Shown: positions 7,317 to 15,892 of the stretch, in pieces
How positions within the stretch are numbered: position 1 is the first letter of the stretch
How the letters are laid out: every line of letters begins with the position of its first letter
From: Prasinococcaceae sp. CCMP 1430
Taxonomy: Eukaryota; Prasinodermophyta; Palmophyllophyceae; Prasinococcales; Prasinococcaceae
Direction of reading: 5' to 3'
Assembly: GCA_013416795.1 (NCBI GenBank)
Contig: RQSC01000016.1
Location: forward strand, 257,559 to 279,436
Length of the DNA stretch: 21,878 bases
Made by a program: the position numbers and the translations under genes
Notes under the pieces: model-generated
Databases searched by the model: none
Seen by the model: the letters and a program-made list of their open reading frames with translations, nothing else
What the model was told of the DNA's origin: nothing

Positions 7317-9040
7317 CACACCGCCCCCCACGCCCGCGCGCATGGACTCCCCCCCGCGCGCACACACAAACGGAACCCATCTCACTTGCAGCGGGTCGCA
7401 AGAAGATTCGCATCGAGCGCATCACCGACGAGCGCAACCGCCAGGTCACCTTCACAAAGCGCAAGAACGGCCTCATGAAGAAGGCGATGGAGCTGTCCGT
7501 GCTTTGCGACTGCGACATTGCCCTGGTGATCTTCAACTCGAACTCGAAGCTCTTCCAGTACAGCTCGAGCGAAATAGAGACCATCCTCGAGAAGTACGCG
7601 CGCATGGAGGTCGAGCCGCACGAAAAGCGCAACAACCACGACCTCTTCAACCAGCACTTCAGGGGGCAGATTGCTGAGGACCGCAAGGAGGCGCAGCGGG
7701 CGGGCAAGGCGGTGGATGCCGCCACTGGCCACCTTCCGGAGTCACACCCGAAGGTGCTCAAGAGTGACCTCGCCCTTCTGAAGCAGAAAGGCGCAGCGGG
7801 CGCTAAGGGCGCGGCATCGGCGGGTGGCGCCACGAAGGATGTGAAGCTGGAGGCGAGCAACGCGGCCCCGGAGGACGACAAGGCCAAGGCGGTCGCGATG
7901 GCCGCGGCCAACAAAGCGAAGCGAAAGAAGCCGGGCTCCTCCGGGAAGGCCGCCGCGGGAGGAGAAGAGGCTGCGCCGCTGTCTGCGCAGCCCACGGACA
8001 TCGACGATGACCTCGATAATGACCGATTCATGGAGGAGCTCCGCAACGCGGGTGCCGCCGGCATGGAGGCGAATGGGCTCGGGCTCGGCCTGACCCCCAG
8101 AACAGAGCAGGCGTACCAGCAGCTCAACCGCGACTTCGAGGACATTCAGAACTCGGTTGGCGGCGCGCCTGGCATGGGGGGTCTCTTCGAAGGGTTTCTG
8201 GGTGGCGTCGAGGTGGTGAAGGGAAAGCGAACGCAGCTCACGAACGGCAAGGGCAAAGGTGCCGCCGCACCGGGCGGTGGCGCGGCCAATGGCGAATCTA
8301 ATAAGGGCGCGGCGCCAGGCGGCGGCGCCAAGGGCGGCGCCGCTGCCGCTGGCCTGCCCCCGGCGAAGGGCAACCCCGTCACCAAGCGGCGCTCAGCTTC
8401 GAAGGCCAAGGCGAAGAAAGATCTCTCCATCCTCGTTCCGGAGAACAAGTCCAAACAGATCGTGACCCTCGAGGGCGGTGCGCCCACGGGCCGAGTAAAG
8501 GACGCGGCGGCGAGCTCGGGGCTGGGTCCGGGCATCACGCCAGGCAGGGGGGACATCGGAAGCGCCAAGACAGGGCTGACGCCTACCGGCATCTCCCCGC
8601 CGAACATGCTGAAAGAGCTTGGCCACTCACAGGGACTCGTTGGCGTGCTGCCCAGCCCAAGTGGCCTCGGGGCTCTAGCGGCGCTCTCGCCGCCCGGCTC
8701 GGGCGGCGGGAGCTTGCTGGCGCAGGGCATGCTGACAAGTGGCATAAACCTCGCAACGCCTCTGGGCGTCGCGTCGTTGGACTGGCCATCGCCGCGGGCG
8801 CTCGGGGACTCGACGCGGATAACAGAGACAAGCGGCGGGGGCACGGAGGCTGGGCAGTCGAAACCTAGCAACGCGAAAGACCCTGACGGCGATACCAAGA
8901 CAAACGCGGTGCAGGCCAACGCGAACGGCTCGGCGGCGCGGTCCGCTGCAGCGGACGAGAAGGCAGGGGCGAAGCGGGGCGCGGACGAATCTGGCGCCGC
9001 GCCCGGCAGCAAGCGCACTCGATCGTCGGCAAAGACGTGA
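7009..9040 (+). CDS. MEF2-like (type II) MADS-box transcription factor, two exons
   Basis: The model joins 7009-7090 to 7392-9040, giving 576 residues. The MADS domain starts at Gly29 ([10 protein letters not shown]), continues with [19 protein letters not shown] and [16 protein letters not shown], and is followed by a MEF2-like extension ([11 protein letters not shown]). These are hallmarks of the MEF2 rather than SRF class: dimeric nuclear factors that bind AT-rich CArG/MEF2 sites. The donor CAACA/GTGCGT and acceptor CTTGCAG rebuild Thr28 and keep frame with the MADS start. The ATG has a strong context (GGCCATGG). Most MEF2 proteins begin with the MADS box itself, so the 28-residue leader is unusual. 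The remaining 450 residues are Ala/Gly/Lys-rich and probably disordered, ending in a basic stretch ([11 protein letters not shown]). TGA at 9038-9040 is followed at once by TAG. The gene is convergent with SAS10, 97 bases away. Confidence 0.92.
7091..7391 (+). other. Intron 1 of the MADS-box gene, with a C30 tract
   Basis: This 301-base intron runs from GTGCGT to TTGCAG and splits codon 28 after its first base, immediately before the MADS domain. Thirty consecutive C residues at 7283-7312, flanked by CT/TCC, form an extreme pyrimidine tract 79 bases before the acceptor. The boundary is inferred from MADS-box conservation and frame, not from transcript data. Confidence 0.8.
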
Positions 9041-9137
9041 TAGCGTAGTGTATATAATTCATCGTACGTTTCACTTCCAGGCGCGTGAGGCGGGGTGTGG
9101 TGTGCCAAAGGCGTGTTGGTTACAGGGCCACTCGCAA

Positions 9138-11264
9138 TCACTTGAACTTGCGCGAGCGCACGGTGTTGGTCTTGATGCCCGTGCCCTCCCCACCGTAGCC
9201 CGCGCCACCGCCGCCTGCGGCGGAGGGCCCACGGCCCGACATGCGCACGGAAGCCTTGCGGAACTTCTCGCGCGCCATCGCGCGCGGGTTGCGGGCGAGC
9301 TTCTTGCGGTGGGGCGTGAGGCCTTTGTTCTTGGCCATGGTGCGCGTGAGCGCGCGGCGGCCGCCCTCCTCCGCGAAGGCCTCATCCTTCGAGTCCAGCG
9401 CGTACTGCTGGGCGCGCAGGTTGGCGGTGTCGTACGCGTCCGCGCGGTCCGCCTTGCGCTTGCGCGCAGCGCCCGCGGCCCTGGCATACGTCTCCACGTC
9501 GTCCATGTCCGGAATGTACGTGCCGGGCATCCCGTCATCGCCATCGTCGCCGTGCGACACCGGCGGTCTAGAGCGGTCCATCTGCGAGCGGCGCTCGCCG
9601 AGCGACGGGCGGTTGACCCCCGCGTCGGCGTCGCCAGACTTGGCGGACGCGCGCGCGCTCGCGGCCACCGCGCGCGCGCGCGCGCCCGCGGCCGCCACGG
9701 CGTCGCTGAGCCTGCGGCGCTTGCCGTCGGCGCGCATGGCATCCATGTCCTCGGCCATGCCTGCGACGGTGTCGCCGAGCGCGCCGCTCCCCAGGTCGGC
9801 AAACTCCGACAGCGCCGACCGCATCCTCCCCTGCCTCTCGCCGGCCGCCCTGGCCAGCCTCTCCTTCTTGGTGAGGTTGTGGCGCACAAAGAGCTCCTCC
9901 TCTGCCGCAGCGCGCCGCTCCGCGCGCCGCCGCTCGCGCAGCGCCCACCCGCGGTCCTCGCGCTCGGCGAGCTCCTCGGGCCCGTCGCCGACGTGGCCCA
10001 CCACGTCGCGCAGCTCCTCGTTGCGACCAGTGCGGCGCCCGCGGCGCCCGCGCCGTTCCCCGCGCTCGTCCTCGTCCTCGTCCAGACCCTCGCCTGCCAT
10101 CGACATCGCGCGCATCTTCGGCGGGCGGTACACGTCATCACCCTCACCGCCCCCGCCAGCAAGCGCGTCCGCGTCACCGTCCAGCAGGCGTTCGAGCCCG
10201 CTTGCGCCCCTGCCACCCGCGCGCCCGTCACCCATGCGGTCGGGGCGCGGCGCCAGCAGCGCGTCGTCGTCTTCGACGCCCGCGTCCTCCCCGTCATCGC
10301 CGCCGCCCGCCGCCAGCTGGGCCGCGCCCGCCGCCAGCAGCTTGTCGACCAGATACTGCAGCTTGCGGTCGATGGGGCGCGCCTTCTCGAGGTACAGCCT
10401 GAGTTTCACGAGGCGCTCAACGACGGGGTGTCTGCGCACGGACTTGCCCTCGGCGCGGAGCAGCACGTAGAAGGCGATGTTGGAGCAGTACGACAGCAGC
10501 AGCATGTGCTTCGCCTCGAGGTACGAAAGCCCCTCCGCAGTGGCGTACTCGCCCGCGCGCACGGCCGCGAGCAGCGGCTCGGCCTTTGAGCGCACCTCCT
10601 CGAGGCACGTGCGCAGCTCCTCCAGCAGCGCGGCGAGCTCGGGCGCCGCGTCGGCCACGCGCGCGGCCCGCGCTTCCGCGGCCTCGGCGTCCTCGTCGAA
10701 GTCGTCATCCTCGTCGCCCTCGCCACCGTCCTCGTCACCGCTGTCGTCAAAGTCGGCGTCGTCGAGCTCCTCGAGCTCAGCCTTCTGCAGGCGACGCGCC
10801 TCGGCTGCCTCCTCGCCGAGCGCCTCCTCGTCCTCCTCGTCCGCCGCGGCGTCGGCGCCATAGTACGCGCCGCCCCGCGCGCCCCAGCCGTCGCGCCCAT
10901 CCCCCTCGTCCCCCTCGTCCTCCTCGCCCTCCTCATCGACGCCCGCGCCTCGCAGCGAGCCGCGCATCGCTTTCTGCTGGCGCCTCAGCGCCGCGATGGT
11001 CTCGTCGTCGCCGTCGCCGTCGCTGCCGTCGTCCTCGTAGTCCTCGCCATCCTCGTCCTCTTCCTCCTCTTCCTCCTCGTCGTCGTCCTCGCTGCCAGCG
11101 CCGAGCGCGTCGACGCCGTCCTCGTCCTCGTCCTCGTAGTCGTCGCTCCCTTCGTCGTCCGAGGAGCCGCCGCCCTCCAGCGCGACGCTCGCGTCGCGGC
11201 CGCGCGCGCGCGCGGCGTAGAAGCGGTCCACCTCGTCGCCGCGCGCTGCCTCACGCAGCGCGGC
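9138..11264 (-). CDS. UTP3: Sas10/Utp3 family small-subunit processome protein, 5' end lost in gap
   Basis: At least 708 residues are visible. Sas10/Utp3 is a nucleolar component of the U3 small-subunit processome needed for 18S rRNA maturation. In order the protein shows a DEVDRFY motif near the visible N-terminus, very long Asp/Glu-rich runs, a central Sas10/Utp3/C1D domain (LSYLEAKHMLLLSYCSNIAF, then ARPIDRKLQYLVDKLL), a low-complexity linker, and the C-terminal Sas10 domain (MAKNKGLTPHRKKLARNPR ... REKFRKA ... VRSRKFK). The family normally has the DEVD motif a few dozen residues from its start. A nominal GTG start at 11231 is really the Val of DEVD, and the frame stays open to the N run at 11265. 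The start codon therefore lies in the gap. The stop (TGA) is at 9140-9138. It is convergent with the MADS gene and divergent from the Tudor-UBA gene across the gap. Confidence 0.9.
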   Translation of the reverse strand, partial: AALREAARGDEVDRFYAARARGRDASVALEGGGSSDDEGSDDYEDEDEDGVDALGAGSEDDDEEEEEEEDEDGEDYEDDGSDGDGDDETIAALRRQQKAMRGSLRGAGVDEEGEEDEGDEGDGRDGWGARGGAYYGADAAADEEDEEALGEEAAEARRLQKAELEELDDADFDDSGDEDGGEGDEDDDFDEDAEAAEARAARVADAAPELAALLEELRTCLEEVRSKAEPLLAAVRAGEYATAEGLSYLEAKHMLLLSYCSNIAFYVLLRAEGKSVRRHPVVERLVKLRLYLEKARPIDRKLQYLVDKLLAAGAAQLAAGGGDDGEDAGVEDDDALLAPRPDRMGDGRAGGRGASGLERLLDGDADALAGGGGEGDDVYRPPKMRAMSMAGEGLDEDEDERGERRGRRGRRTGRNEELRDVVGHVGDGPEELAEREDRGWALRERRRAERRAAAEEELFVRHNLTKKERLARAAGERQGRMRSALSEFADLGSGALGDTVAGMAEDMDAMRADGKRRRLSDAVAAAGARARAVAASARASAKSGDADAGVNRPSLGERRSQMDRSRPPVSHGDDGDDGMPGTYIPDMDDVETYARAAGAARKRKADRADAYDTANLRAQQYALDSKDEAFAEEGGRRALTRTMAKNKGLTPHRKKLARNPRAMAREKFRKASVRMSGRGPSAAGGGGAGYGGEGTGIKTNTVRSRKFK

Positions 11265-11771
11265 NNNNNNNNNNNNNNNNNNNNNNNNNNNNNNNNNNNN
11301 NNNNNNNNNNNNNNNNNNNNNNNNNNNNNNNNNNNNNNNNNNNNNNNNNNNNNNNNNNNNNNNNNNNNNNNNNNNNNNNNNNNNNNNNNNNNNNNNNNNN
11401 NNNNNNNNNNNNNNNNNNNNNNNNNNNNNNNNNNNNNNNNNNNNNNNNNNNNNNNNNNNNNNNNNNNNNNNNNNNNNNNNNNNNNNNNNNNNNNNNNNNN
11501 NNNNNNNNNNNNNNNNNNNNNNNNNNNNNNNNNNNNNNNNNNNNNNNNNNNNNNNNNNNNNNNNNNNNNNNNNNNNNNNNNNNNNNNNNNNNNNNNNNNN
11601 NNNNNNNNNNNNNNNNNNNNNNNNNNNNNNNNNNNNNNNNNNNNNNNNNNNNNNNNNNNNNNNNNNNNNNNNNNNNNNNNNNNNNNNNNNNNNNNNNNNN
11701 NNNNNNNNNNNNNNNNNNNNNNNNNNNNNNNNNNNNNNNNNNNNNNNNNNNNNNNNNNNNNNNNNNNNNNN
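11265..11771. other. Assembly gap, 507 N
   Basis: A run of undetermined bases hides the 5' end of the SAS10/UTP3 gene on the left and the promoter, and perhaps the first codons, of the Tudor-UBA gene on the right. The true length may differ from 507. Confidence 0.98.
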
Positions 11772-11789
11772 GGCGGCGCCGGGCGCGAG

Positions 11790-12932
11790 ATGCCTCGGCC
11801 GACGCCGGCGCGCGCCGCGTCGGAGTCGGCGTCGTCGGCGTGGAACTTAAAGGAAAAGAGGGGAAGGCTCAAGCGCGAGTGCTCCCGGGTCGCCGCGTTG
11901 CGCGACGCGCACGCCGACAGCCCGCGGAGCATGCCGCTCAAGAAGCGACGGAAAAGGCCCGCTGCGGGGGGAGGGGGGCGACCCAAGACCAATGGATCCT
12001 GCGAGCCGCAGCTGCTACCGCCGCTCGGTGGGCACATCAAGGTATACTGGGACGGTGAGAGTGCGTGGTACGAGGGCATCGTCGTGGAAATCAAAGAGAG
12101 CTCTGACCCCAGCACGAGCACATACACCGTCTTCTACCCTGTTGACGAGGTGACGACTGAGCATGCGCCCACTGAGCTCTGGCAGCTCGATCGCAATCGA
12201 GACTCCGTGCAAGGGGCGAACGGCAAGCGTCTGATAGGGACATCTCCAGCGCCGGTTCCCTCGTCGGCGCCCGCTGTCGAGGAGACCGATGTCAACGATG
12301 AGATCCCACCAATGGCGGAGCCCGCGCCCGAGGCTCCGGCAGCTGTCAAGGTGCACGGGAAAAGAGGTGGCCGAAAGCCACGGGTGCGGTCACCGAAGGC
12401 CAAGCAAGCACGCCCCGTGGAGCCTGCGCCCGCTGAGCAAGCGTTGGGGCGACGACCTTCGAGGAGGAAACTTCCTGCGCCGACACCATCGGCCCCGCCG
12501 CCGCCCGGCCGCGGCCGATCACGGAAGGGCGCGCGCGCGCAAGCGGAGGAGCCTGCAGAGCCTGCCCCCCCCCTGCCGCCGCTGCCGCACGTTGGCACCA
12601 CCGTGCGCGTTCACTGGGCCGGCGATGGCGAGTGGTACACCGGCAACGTTGTGTCTGCGGACCATAGCACCGCGCAATACCTGGTGCACTACCCTGAAGA
12701 CGACATGACCGTCGCGCACGACGCCAGCGAGCCATGGGAGGTCCTCGCCGACGGCGCGCGGCGCGAGCATGTGCACATTCGCCCCCCGAACATGAGCGAG
12801 CTGCCTGCGGGCCCGCTAGGCCATCTCATGCAGCTCGGATTCGAGAGGGGAGCCGCACAGCAGGCCCTTGACCTTCACCAGGGCGACGCGGTCGCAGCCA
12901 TCGACACGCTCTTTGCCTCGGCGCCCAGGTAG
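11790..12932 (+). CDS. Double Tudor-like / UBA-domain protein
   Basis: The 380-residue frame has two related Tudor/Agenet-like folds and a C-terminal UBA. Tudor 1 (about 80-134) contains IKVYWDGESAWYEGIV and YTVFYPVDE; Tudor 2 (about 268-320) contains VRVHWAGDGEWYTGNVV and YLVHYPEDD, both ending with an E-L/P-W motif. The UBA (about 340-377) has HLMQLGFERGAAQQALDLHQ. Between them lies a Pro/Lys/Arg-rich linker with AT-hook-like GRKPR and several basic clusters. Tudor folds of this type usually bind methylated lysine or arginine, and UBA binds ubiquitin, so a chromatin role linked to ubiquitin signals is an inference. The start is uncertain: ATG 11790 is the first after the gap, while ATG 11931 (MPLKKRRKR, an immediate nuclear-localisation-like cluster) is also good. 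The frame upstream of 11790 is open to the gap. TAG at 12930-12932. Confidence 0.8.
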   Translation: MPRPTPARAASESASSAWNLKEKRGRLKRECSRVAALRDAHADSPRSMPLKKRRKRPAAGGGGRPKTNGSCEPQLLPPLGGHIKVYWDGESAWYEGIVVEIKESSDPSTSTYTVFYPVDEVTTEHAPTELWQLDRNRDSVQGANGKRLIGTSPAPVPSSAPAVEETDVNDEIPPMAEPAPEAPAAVKVHGKRGGRKPRVRSPKAKQARPVEPAPAEQALGRRPSRRKLPAPTPSAPPPPGRGRSRKGARAQAEEPAEPAPPLPPLPHVGTTVRVHWAGDGEWYTGNVVSADHSTAQYLVHYPEDDMTVAHDASEPWEVLADGARREHVHIRPPNMSELPAGPLGHLMQLGFERGAAQQALDLHQGDAVAAIDTLFASAPR

Positions 12933-13236
12933 TGTGGGGGCCGCCCGCCCGCCGCGCGCACACCCCAACCTGTACACGTACCATCCCTTGTGTGTAGCGG
13001 CACCCCCCAGGCGCGCACGCGCCGGGCCCCTCGCCACTCCCCCAGCGCGCGTAGCATGTGCTGCACACGGGCACTCCCGCGAGCGCACACGCGTGCTCGC
13101 CCCTGTCCATGCGTCGGTGCCTGGGGCTGCCCGCATGGACCCCTTGGGTGGGAGCCCTCTGCATATCAAAACCCATGTGAGTGGCTGCGGCACGCCACAC
13201 ACCGCGCGCGGAGCGCAGCGCGGCACTGCCGCGGCC
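12933..13236. other. Intergenic region between Tudor-UBA and C2H2 genes
   Basis: About 300 bases lie between two genes on the same strand. A reading frame continues upstream of the C2H2 gene through this region into the end of the Tudor-UBA gene, with in-frame ATGs at 12868 and 13138. Its encoded residues are compositionally random, and the stronger start is at 13237. I see no other feature. Confidence 0.5.
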
Positions 13237-14121
13237 ATGGCGGGGGAGGCTGGAGAGGTCGGCGGCACTGGCGCTCCCCGGCCAAGGTGGATCCTCGGGC
13301 GAGCGGTGGTGGTCGCGCTTGTCGCTGCAGCTGCACGCACGCGTGCCGCCAGCGCGGCGCCCGCCGATGCGCCTGCGGTCGCGCCAGGCGTGGTGGCTGC
13401 TGCTGCGGGCGTGCCGTGCAGCCGCAGCCGAGCGCGCCAGGCGCGCGCGATCGCGTCCGAGTTCGTGGTCGCGCCTGCGCTTGCGCTTGGCTACGAGCTC
13501 CCCCCCGCGTGTGCCCTGGCACCTTCGAACGACGTGTACGCCGTGCAGGAGGCTGGCAAGCGCATGCGGCGACGCGGGCAGTGGCAGTGCGCACACTGCG
13601 GCAAGCTCTTCCGCACGGAAGAGCACCTGGACAAGCACTTGGGCAATCGTCACTCTGATCTGATACCTGAGGGGGCACACGTGTGCCTGGCGGACCTGTG
13701 CGACGTGTTGCACTGCGACGCGGTCGAGGTGGGCGCGGAGGCCATGCTGCGCGCCCCGTGCCGCGAGTCGGACATGCAGCGTGCGCGCCACGCCTGCGAG
13801 GCCCATGCGCACCAGTGCTATCCGGCGGGCGCGCCGCCGCCGCTCGGTCGCGCATTCAACGAGCGCTTCTGCGCACTGCTCACGTGCGAGCGCCGGCATG
13901 AGGCAGCCAGCTTGCTGCGCCCGCACGGGACGAGCGCCGTACGCGTGTGGTGGTGGATCGGTCTGGTGCTCGCCATCATCGCCAATGTCGCTCTGCTGGG
14001 CACACTCACATACAGGAAAATGCAGCTTGCCACGCGCAGGGACCTGCGGCGCGTCGCAAAGGGCAGCCTGCTCGATCGCGTGGCGCAGGCTTTTCTCGGG
14101 AAGAAGAAGAAGGTCTACTGA
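13237..14121 (+). CDS. Predicted ER type I membrane protein with luminal C2H2 zinc finger and KKXX tail
   Basis: From the ATG at 13237 (GCGGCCATGG, an ideal Kozak context) the product is 294 residues. It starts with a signal-peptide-like segment: a short N-region with Arg-Pro-Arg, then ILGRAVVVALVAAAA and an A-S-A/A-P cleavage-like site. A classical C2H2 finger follows (CAHCGKLFRTEEHLDKHL: Cys118, Cys121, His134, His139). Then comes a Cys-rich region with at least eight cysteines, and one transmembrane helix at about 237-259 (WWWIGLVLAIIANVALLG). The cytosolic tail of about 35 residues ends in Lys-Lys-Val-Tyr, the dilysine KKXX signal for COPI retrieval to the ER. The finger would thus face the lumen, unlike DNA-binding C2H2 proteins. 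I believe related signal-peptide/C2H2/TM proteins exist in plants and protists, but I do not recall a characterised function. Earlier in-frame ATGs at 12868 and 13138 would bury the signal peptide. Confidence 0.78.
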   Translation: MAGEAGEVGGTGAPRPRWILGRAVVVALVAAAARTRAASAAPADAPAVAPGVVAAAAGVPCSRSRARQARAIASEFVVAPALALGYELPPACALAPSNDVYAVQEAGKRMRRRGQWQCAHCGKLFRTEEHLDKHLGNRHSDLIPEGAHVCLADLCDVLHCDAVEVGAEAMLRAPCRESDMQRARHACEAHAHQCYPAGAPPPLGRAFNERFCALLTCERRHEAASLLRPHGTSAVRVWWWIGLVLAIIANVALLGTLTYRKMQLATRRDLRRVAKGSLLDRVAQAFLGKKKKVY

Positions 14122-14536
14122 TCAGCCAGGCGTACCCTGGCAGCGCGTCCCCCGCGGCGCCCTTGTACAATAGTCATTCGCACGACGCACACGGCAGCGA
14201 GCTGCGCGCACGGCTGCGGTGCAGCGTGCGGTGAGGCCACGTGGGGTGCGCCGACTGCGCCTCTCTCCGGCGCGCCGTGCGCGCCGCGCGGACCAGGCCG
14301 CCTGCCTCGAGCGGGCGCAGGGAGGCGGACGTCGGCGCCGTCCTCGCAGGCTCGCAGCGCTCGAGCGTGAGGTTAGGGTACGTTCAGAGTATTTAGGGTC
14401 AAATTACAATTAGGGTGTGGACGTGAGCCGAGGATCGAGGGGGGTACCGATTGCCCCGGCGGTGGCAGACGAGCGCGCACAGGCGGGCGTGTGGGGTGGC
14501 TGTCTCGTGCCCGCCGCGGCGTGGGCGGCGAGGTCC
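14122..14536. other. Intergenic region / leader of the acid phosphatase gene, with three TTAGGG words
   Basis: These 415 bases contain no ATG on the plus strand. TTAGGG occurs at 14373-14378, 14393-14398 and 14410-14415, inside a locally AT-rich patch (14371-14417) in otherwise GC-rich DNA. The patch could be a promoter element, an intron end (ATTACAATTAG would serve as an acceptor) or a trace of telomere-like sequence. No gene is seen here. Confidence 0.5.
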
Positions 14537-15892
14537 ATGCAGCGCCACGCGCACGCGCACGCCTGCGCGCAGCGCAAGCACAGGCCGGGCCCCTTGTCCG
14601 CGCCGCTGCTGGGGGGCGCGCCCGCGGCGGACGCCTCCGCTGCGGGATACGCCTCGAGTGACCCGTACTGCGTCGCGCAAGCGCCACGCGGCGCGGGCGC
14701 ACCGCCGCCGTCGGTCGCACGCACCGGCACGGCGGCCGGTATCGTACGTCGCGCAGGGGAGCCCGCCCCCCGATACGCACTCGCGCGCGCGGCGCTCGTC
14801 GCGCGGCATGGGGATCGCTCTCCGCTCACGGTCTACGACGGTGACGGCTACGACGCCGCGTGGGCGAGCCCGATGTGCCCACGCGCAGACACGCCCGCTG
14901 GCGCGGGTGAGGGTCAGGGTAGCGGCGTGTGCTACCCAGGCCAGCTCACCGCGCGCGGCGCTGCGCAACTGCGGCGCAACGGGGAGGCGCTGCGCGCTCG
15001 CTTCGGCCGAGCGCCCGCCGTCGAGGTGCACTGCACACACATTCCGCGCACGCGCGACAGCGCGCATGCCCTGCTCGCGGGCCTACTCGGCGACACGCGC
15101 GCAGCAGAAGTCGAGGTGCAAGCGCAGCCGGAGGGGCCGCTCACGTGGCTCTATCCCAATCGCAAGCACTGCGCGGCGCTCGGGAGCACCCCCGCCGCCC
15201 ACGCCCTCGGCGAGGCCGCCGCGGACGCGGCAGGCTACGAGCCGGTCTCGCACTGGGAGCTCGGCGAGCACATGGGGAGCTACGACGACAGACGCGTGAG
15301 GCTCTTCGACCTGTATGCGACGCGGCGCTGCCACCAGCCCGCGGCGCAGAGCTCCGGCTTCCCCTGCGGCGGCGAGTGCGGCTTTGGCCAGCTCAAGCGG
15401 GCGGCGACCGCTGCCGAGGTCGCGCCGTTCCTGCAGGCTCGCGCGAGCGGCGAGGCAGCGATGGCGATGCAGGTGGGCCCGCTCATGCACGGTCTCACCA
15501 CCTTCCTCGCGGGCGAGCACAGAGATCCGTCCGTGGAGCTGCTCTACTTTTCCGGGCACGATACCACCCTAATGCCGCTGCTCGTCGCGCTGGGCGTGTG
15601 GGAAGCGGAGGGGGTCGACGGCGTGTGGCCGCCATACGCGAGCACCGTGCTCTTCTCAGTGTGGCGCGCCGAGAGTAGCAGCAGCACCGAGGGTGTGCGC
15701 GCGCCGGTGGCGCCGGAGGAGGTCGTGCTCGTGGAGTACAACGGCCGCGAGCTCGTTCTCCCCGCATGCGCGGAGCCGTGCACACCCACGGCGCTCCGCG
15801 AGGGGCTCGCTGGCCTGGCACTCACTGAGGAGGCGTGGCTGCAGCGCTGCAGTGATGCGAACGCTGCAAATGTCCACGCAAAGAGCGCGTGA
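14537..15892 (+). CDS. Histidine-type acid phosphatase (branch 2 histidine phosphatase)
   Basis: The 451-residue product carries the diagnostic RHGDRSP motif at 90-96, where His91 would be the phosphorylated nucleophile, and the proton-donor HD pair His341-Asp342 in FSGHDTTLMPLL. Between them is the family's conserved IPRTRDSAHALLAGLLG block. The arrangement and length fit eukaryotic acid phosphatases of the ACP6/PXYLP1/prostatic type, which hydrolyse phosphomonoesters in secretory or lysosomal compartments or mitochondria; the substrate cannot be told. Several Cys pairs would suit an exported protein, but no convincing signal peptide follows the ATG. The start is well supported because no ATG occurs between the upstream gene's stop and 14537. 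An in-frame open stretch runs back to a TAG at 14411, so a spliced upstream exon remains possible. TGA at 15890-15892. It is convergent with PUS1. Confidence 0.88.
   Translation: MQRHAHAHACAQRKHRPGPLSAPLLGGAPAADASAAGYASSDPYCVAQAPRGAGAPPPSVARTGTAAGIVRRAGEPAPRYALARAALVARHGDRSPLTVYDGDGYDAAWASPMCPRADTPAGAGEGQGSGVCYPGQLTARGAAQLRRNGEALRARFGRAPAVEVHCTHIPRTRDSAHALLAGLLGDTRAAEVEVQAQPEGPLTWLYPNRKHCAALGSTPAAHALGEAAADAAGYEPVSHWELGEHMGSYDDRRVRLFDLYATRRCHQPAAQSSGFPCGGECGFGQLKRAATAAEVAPFLQARASGEAAMAMQVGPLMHGLTTFLAGEHRDPSVELLYFSGHDTTLMPLLVALGVWEAEGVDGVWPPYASTVLFSVWRAESSSSTEGVRAPVAPEEVVLVEYNGRELVLPACAEPCTPTALREGLAGLALTEEAWLQRCSDANAANVHAKSA

Noticed and set aside
9048-10589. 513-codon plus-strand open frame opposite SAS10
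   Set aside because: The minus strand encodes both conserved Sas10/Utp3 domains; the plus frame is low-complexity Arg/Ala/His with no domain.
12868-13236. N-terminal extension of the C2H2 membrane protein from ATG 12868
   Set aside because: It would overlap the end of the Tudor-UBA gene and bury the signal peptide; the ATG at 13237 has a better context.
14373-14415. A true telomere or interstitial telomeric array
   Set aside because: Only three separated TTAGGG words are present, not a tandem array, and genes continue on both sides.
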